Below, one piece after another: positions 5,400 through 7,710 of a stretch of 7,710 nucleotides of DNA. The stretch is from an uncultured Clostridia bacterium (GTDB taxonomy: Bacteria > Bacillota > Clostridia > Oscillospirales > Acutalibacteraceae). Both the position numbers and the translations under genes were made by a program. Where the stretch lies: the NCBI GenBank assembly GCA_905236975.1, contig CAJOQU010000153.1, positions 1-7,710 of the forward strand, written 5' to 3'. Position 1 is the stretch's first letter. Each line of letters starts with the position of its first letter. Under the pieces are notes generated by a model. It did not search any database. It had not been told where the DNA came from and saw only the letters and a list, made by a program, of their open reading frames with translations.

Positions 5400-6809
5400 A
5401 TGGCATTGAATCAAAATTCTTCCGCCGCTGTGATGACCGAACAGCAAGTTTACGCTGCCCGGGTGGCGGCGCTGACCGCAAAACTTTATTCTGAACCGCC
5501 TAAGGCCTGCGTGATCACCTTTGGCTGCCAACAAAACGTAAGCGATTCCGAACGCCTGAAGGGAATGCTTGCCCAAATGGGTTATCGCTTGACCGATGAT
5601 TGGCGGAACGCACAATTGATTCTTTTTAACACCTGCGCCGTGCGTGAGCACGCCGAAGACCGCGTTTACGGCAACATTGGCAGAACCAAGGCGGTCAAAC
5701 GGCAAAACCCGAACGCCATTGTGGGGGTGTGCGGCTGTATGGCACAGCGTGAAAGCGTGGCTGAAAAAATACGGCGAAGCTACCCTTATGTGGATATGGT
5801 TTTCGGCACGCAGGTACAATACCGGTTACCCGAGTTTGTTTACCGCAGGCTGTCGGGGGGCGAACGGGTCTTTGAGCGTGCGCTTGAAAACGGCGAAATT
5901 CCGGAGGATGTACCCATTTTGCGGGACGGCACCTTAAAAGGCTGGCTGCCCATTATGTATGGCTGCAACAATTTTTGTACCTATTGCATTGTTCCCTATG
6001 CCCGCGGGCGGGAGCGTTCCCGCGAACCGGAGCATATTATTGCCGAAGCGAAGGAAATGATCGCCGCGGGGTATCGGGATATTACGCTGCTTGGGCAAAA
6101 CGTCAACTCTTACGGCAAGGGTGCGGCGCACGGTCTTGATTTTGCCGGTCTGCTGCGGCAGCTCAACGCGTTAGAGGGCGATTTTGTCATTCGTTTTATG
6201 ACTTCCCACCCCAAAGACTGCACCAAAGAGCTGATCGATACCATTCGCGACTGCGAAAAGGTCAGCCATCACCTGCATTTGCCTTTTCAAAGCGGAAGCG
6301 ACCGTATTTTACGGCGGATGAACCGGCAGTACGACCGTGCCAAATACCTGGAGCTGATTGCCTACGCCAAGGAACAAATTCCGGATGTTTCGCTCACGTC
6401 AGACGTAATTGTGGGCTTTCCGGGCGAGACCTATGAAGACTTTTGCGAGACCTTGAGTCTTGTAAAAGAAGTGCGGTTTGCATCGCTGTTTACCTTTATT
6501 TATTCCCCGCGTGAGGGTACGCCCGCCGCCATGATGGACGACCCCGTCACCCGTGAGGAAAAGGGCGTTTGGTTTGACGAGCTGCTGCGCGTGCAGGAGC
6601 AAATCGCCGCGGAGGACGAAAAGCGGTTTTCAGGTCGTACATACCGGGTGCTGTGTGAAGGCAAAGGAAGCCGTGACGGTTTCCTTTCCGGCCGGACAAA
6701 CGGCACAGCGGTGATTGAATTTCCCGGGGAAGCGTCTTTGATCGGCGAATTTGCGCGGGTTCAAGTATTATCGACAGAAGGCGGCTTGAAAGGCGTTATT
6801 CTATCATAA
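5400..6809 (+). CDS. miaB: tRNA-2-methylthio-N6-isopentenyladenosine-37 synthase MiaB (methylthiotransferase)
   Basis: MiaB is a radical-SAM enzyme that adds a methylthio group at C2 of i6A37 in tRNAs reading UNN codons. The 469-residue protein has the three domains in order. The N-terminal UPF0004 domain holds the auxiliary-cluster cysteines at 43 (TFGCQQNVSDSE), 79 (FNTCAVREHAEDRVYGNIG) and 113 (GVCGCMAQRE). The radical-SAM domain has CxxxCxxC at 189, 193 and 196 (YGCNNFCTYCIVPYARGRERSR), then LLGQNVNSYG and SDVIVGFPGET. A C-terminal TRAM domain, about 405-469, binds tRNA. IVPYARGRERSR and the downstream motifs favour MiaB over MtaB or RimO. The start is uncertain among in-frame ATG 5391, ATG 5400 and TTG 5406. 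GGAG at 5393-5396 is 3 bases from 5400 and 9 from 5406; the predicted transcription start near 5379 rules out the longer open frame beginning with TTG at 5343. Confidence 0.97.
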   Translation: MALNQNSSAAVMTEQQVYAARVAALTAKLYSEPPKACVITFGCQQNVSDSERLKGMLAQMGYRLTDDWRNAQLILFNTCAVREHAEDRVYGNIGRTKAVKRQNPNAIVGVCGCMAQRESVAEKIRRSYPYVDMVFGTQVQYRLPEFVYRRLSGGERVFERALENGEIPEDVPILRDGTLKGWLPIMYGCNNFCTYCIVPYARGRERSREPEHIIAEAKEMIAAGYRDITLLGQNVNSYGKGAAHGLDFAGLLRQLNALEGDFVIRFMTSHPKDCTKELIDTIRDCEKVSHHLHLPFQSGSDRILRRMNRQYDRAKYLELIAYAKEQIPDVSLTSDVIVGFPGETYEDFCETLSLVKEVRFASLFTFIYSPREGTPAAMMDDPVTREEKGVWFDELLRVQEQIAAEDEKRFSGRTYRVLCEGKGSRDGFLSGRTNGTAVIEFPGEASLIGEFARVQVLSTEGGLKGVILS

Positions 6810-6860
6810 AAATTATCAGGGCGGGGGATTTCCCCATGCTTTCAGAAAGGTTGTTTTACA
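6810..6860 (+). other. miaB-ylbF intergenic gap with a small GC hairpin
   Basis: This 51-base gap holds GGGG-ATTT-CCCC (6824-6835), which could be lengthened by G6821-C6839 and C6822-G6838 across an internal loop. No U-run follows, so it is not a classical intrinsic terminator; it may just be a small RNA hairpin or processing site. AGAAAGG (6844-6850), 10 bases before the ATG at 6861, is the likely ribosome binding site. Confidence 0.4.
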
Positions 6861-7265
6861 ATGGATGTTATCGAACAGGCAAGAATCTTGGGAAAGGCGA
6901 TTCAAAGTGACGAACGCTTTTTACGATATGCCAAGGCAAGGTTGGCAAATGACGCGGATGAAGAATTGCAAAACGCCATCGGCGAATTCAATATGATTCG
7001 GATGGAAATAGACCGCGAGGTCTCCTCGGAGGAAAAGGACGATTTAAAAGTGACCGAGCTGAACGAAAAACTGCGCGGCGTTTACAGCAGTATCATGTCT
7101 TCCCCCGCAATGGTGGAATATAATACCGCCAAGGCCGAGCTGGACCGCATGGTCAGCGAGGTAAATGTTATTATTTCCAAGTGTATCGAAGGGGAAGACC
7201 CCGACACCTGTGACACGCACAGCGACTGCACCGGCAGCTGCGCTACCTGCGGCGGCTGTCATTAA
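6861..7265 (+). CDS. YlbF/YmcA-family protein with a cysteine-rich C-terminal tail
   Basis: This small 134-residue cytoplasmic protein matches the Com_YlbF (DUF964) family by its all-helical pattern: an N-terminal MDVIEQARILGKAI helix, then F20, a long charged coiled region (about 34-72), and an SSPAMVEYNTAKAELDRMVSEVNVII segment (80-105). In Bacillus the paralogues YlbF (RicF) and YmcA (RicA) join YaaT in the Fe-S-carrying Ric complex, which affects RNase Y-dependent mRNA maturation, biofilm, competence and sporulation. The tail carries six cysteines (108, 117, 123, 127, 130, 133) with spacing Cx3Cx2Cx2C at the end, so it could ligate an iron-sulfur cluster or another metal; that is inference. 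It sits between miaB and mutS, where ymcA lies in Bacillus, but the Cys-rich end recalls RicF more than RicA, so I give no symbol. Co-transcription with miaB is likely. Confidence 0.88.
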   Translation: MDVIEQARILGKAIQSDERFLRYAKARLANDADEELQNAIGEFNMIRMEIDREVSSEEKDDLKVTELNEKLRGVYSSIMSSPAMVEYNTAKAELDRMVSEVNVIISKCIEGEDPDTCDTHSDCTGSCATCGGCH

Positions 7266-7289
7266 CGCCCTTACAGGTGAATTGAAGTC

Positions 7290-7296
7290 GGAAAGG
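7290..7296 (+). promoter_or_regulatory. Ribosome binding site that selects the GTG start of mutS
   Basis: GGAAAGG directly abuts an in-frame ATG at 7297, leaving no room for initiation there, but lies 9 bases from the GTG at 7306. The GTG start gives the protein N-terminus MAELSPMMRQYL, which is how MutS proteins commonly begin. Confidence 0.75.
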
Positions 7297-7305
7297 ATGG
7301 ATAAC

Positions 7306-7710
7306 GTGGCGGAACTATCCCCCATGATGAGGCAGTACCTTGATATCAAGGCGCAAAATGAAGAAAATATCCTGTTTTTCAGGGTCGGCGATTTTTACGA
7401 AATGTTTTATGAAGACGCCAAAATTGCCTCGGAAGAGTTGGATTTGGTTTTAACCGGCAAAGACTGCGGGCAGGACGAACGCGCGCCGATGTGCGGGATT
7501 CCCTACCACAGCTGTGAGGCCTACATCGGTCGGCTGGTGGAAAAGGGATATAAAGTCGCCATCTGCGAACAGGGGGAAGCCCCCGCCACAGCCAAAGGGC
7601 TTGTGCGGCGGGATATCATCCGGGTGATCACCCCCGGCACGGTGATTGAGGATTCTTTGCTTGACGAAGGCCGCAACAACTATTTGGCGGCGCTGGCCTT
7701 AACTGCAAAC
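7306..7710 (+). CDS. mutS: DNA mismatch repair protein MutS, N-terminal part, cut by the window end
   Basis: MutS binds mismatches and small loops in DNA and, with MutL, starts mismatch repair. The 135 visible codons cover MutS domain I. The start MAELSPMMRQYLDIK leads into FFRVGDFYEMFYEDA (24-38), where Phe30 and Glu32 form the mismatch-recognising FxE (Phe36 and Glu38 in E. coli). Next come LTGKDCGQDERAPMCGIPYH, LVEKGYKVAICEQGE and RVITPGTVIED, all typical. The frame stays open to the last base. A GTG start at 7306 is preferred over the ATG at 7297 on ribosome-binding-site spacing and family N-terminus. It lies 40 bases after the YlbF-family gene on the same strand, with no visible terminator between them, so it is probably the third gene of the miaB operon. 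The ATPase domain lies beyond the window. The order miaB - YlbF/YmcA-family - mutS is shared in outline with Bacillus. Confidence 0.97.
   Translation, partial: MAELSPMMRQYLDIKAQNEENILFFRVGDFYEMFYEDAKIASEELDLVLTGKDCGQDERAPMCGIPYHSCEAYIGRLVEKGYKVAICEQGEAPATAKGLVRRDIIRVITPGTVIEDSLLDEGRNNYLAALALTAN

Noticed and set aside
6008..6023. Inverted repeat GCGGGA-GCGT-TCCCGC
   Set aside because: It lies within the conserved MiaB segment ARGRERSRE, where codon choice explains it; no U-run follows.
6786..6817. Internal promoter before the YlbF-family gene (TTGAAA at 6786-6791)
   Set aside because: No TATAAT-like hexamer lies 16-18 bases downstream.
6836..6910. Short upstream reading frame starting at ATG 6836, overlapping the YlbF-family start
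   Set aside because: It has no ribosome binding site and resembles nothing; most likely a chance ATG.

Overview
The window reads as a piece of ordinary chromosome from an endospore-forming, low-to-mid GC Firmicute, most likely a Clostridia member of the Oscillospiraceae/Ruminococcaceae kind. This is inferred from a SleB-type spore cortex-lytic enzyme, strong Shine-Dalgarno sequences (AAGGAG, GGGAGGG), consensus-like sigma-A promoters, a DacF-like D-Ala-D-Ala carboxypeptidase, and the gene order miaB - YlbF/YmcA-family gene - mutS, which echoes the Bacillus order miaB - ymcA (ricA) - cotE - mutS. No mobile element, CRISPR array, rRNA or tRNA is visible. The species cannot be named from the sequence alone.

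Layout. (1) 1-611, plus strand: the 3' part of sleB, whose start and signal peptide begin before the window. (2) 664-2580, plus: a duplicated-ATPase ABC-F translation factor with its own promoter, whose -35 box overlaps the sleB stop codon. (3) 4512-2555, minus: a two-gene operon of a membrane-anchored D-Ala-D-Ala carboxypeptidase followed by a cyclophilin-type peptidyl-prolyl isomerase lipoprotein. It converges on the ABC-F gene, and the two coding regions overlap tail to tail by 26 bp. (4) 4513-4608: a compact divergent promoter region centred on a perfect 7-1-7 palindrome that carries a TATAAT box on each strand. (5) 4609-5346, plus: a small calcineurin-like phosphoesterase. (6) 5400-7710, plus: miaB, then a YlbF-family protein with a cysteine-rich tail, then the 5' end of mutS. 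This group is driven by a promoter with perfect -35 and -10 hexamers, again built onto the stop codon of the preceding gene.

How the genes fit together. The left half concerns the envelope and spore: cortex hydrolysis at germination (SleB), peptide trimming of peptidoglycan (the carboxypeptidase) and folding of exported proteins (the lipoprotein isomerase). The right half concerns RNA modification and processing and DNA repair: MiaB methylthiolates tRNA, the YlbF-family protein resembles components of the Bacillus Ric (YmcA-YlbF-YaaT) complex, and MutS starts mismatch repair. The ABC-F protein acts on the ribosome.

Most of this is housekeeping, and I do not see a convincing undescribed multi-gene system. 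The points most worth a second look are the phosphoesterase, which appears to have lost two ligands of one metal site while keeping the other site; the carboxypeptidase, whose second active-site motif reads SYG instead of SxN; the symmetric bidirectional promoter; and the cysteine-rich YlbF-family protein next to miaB.
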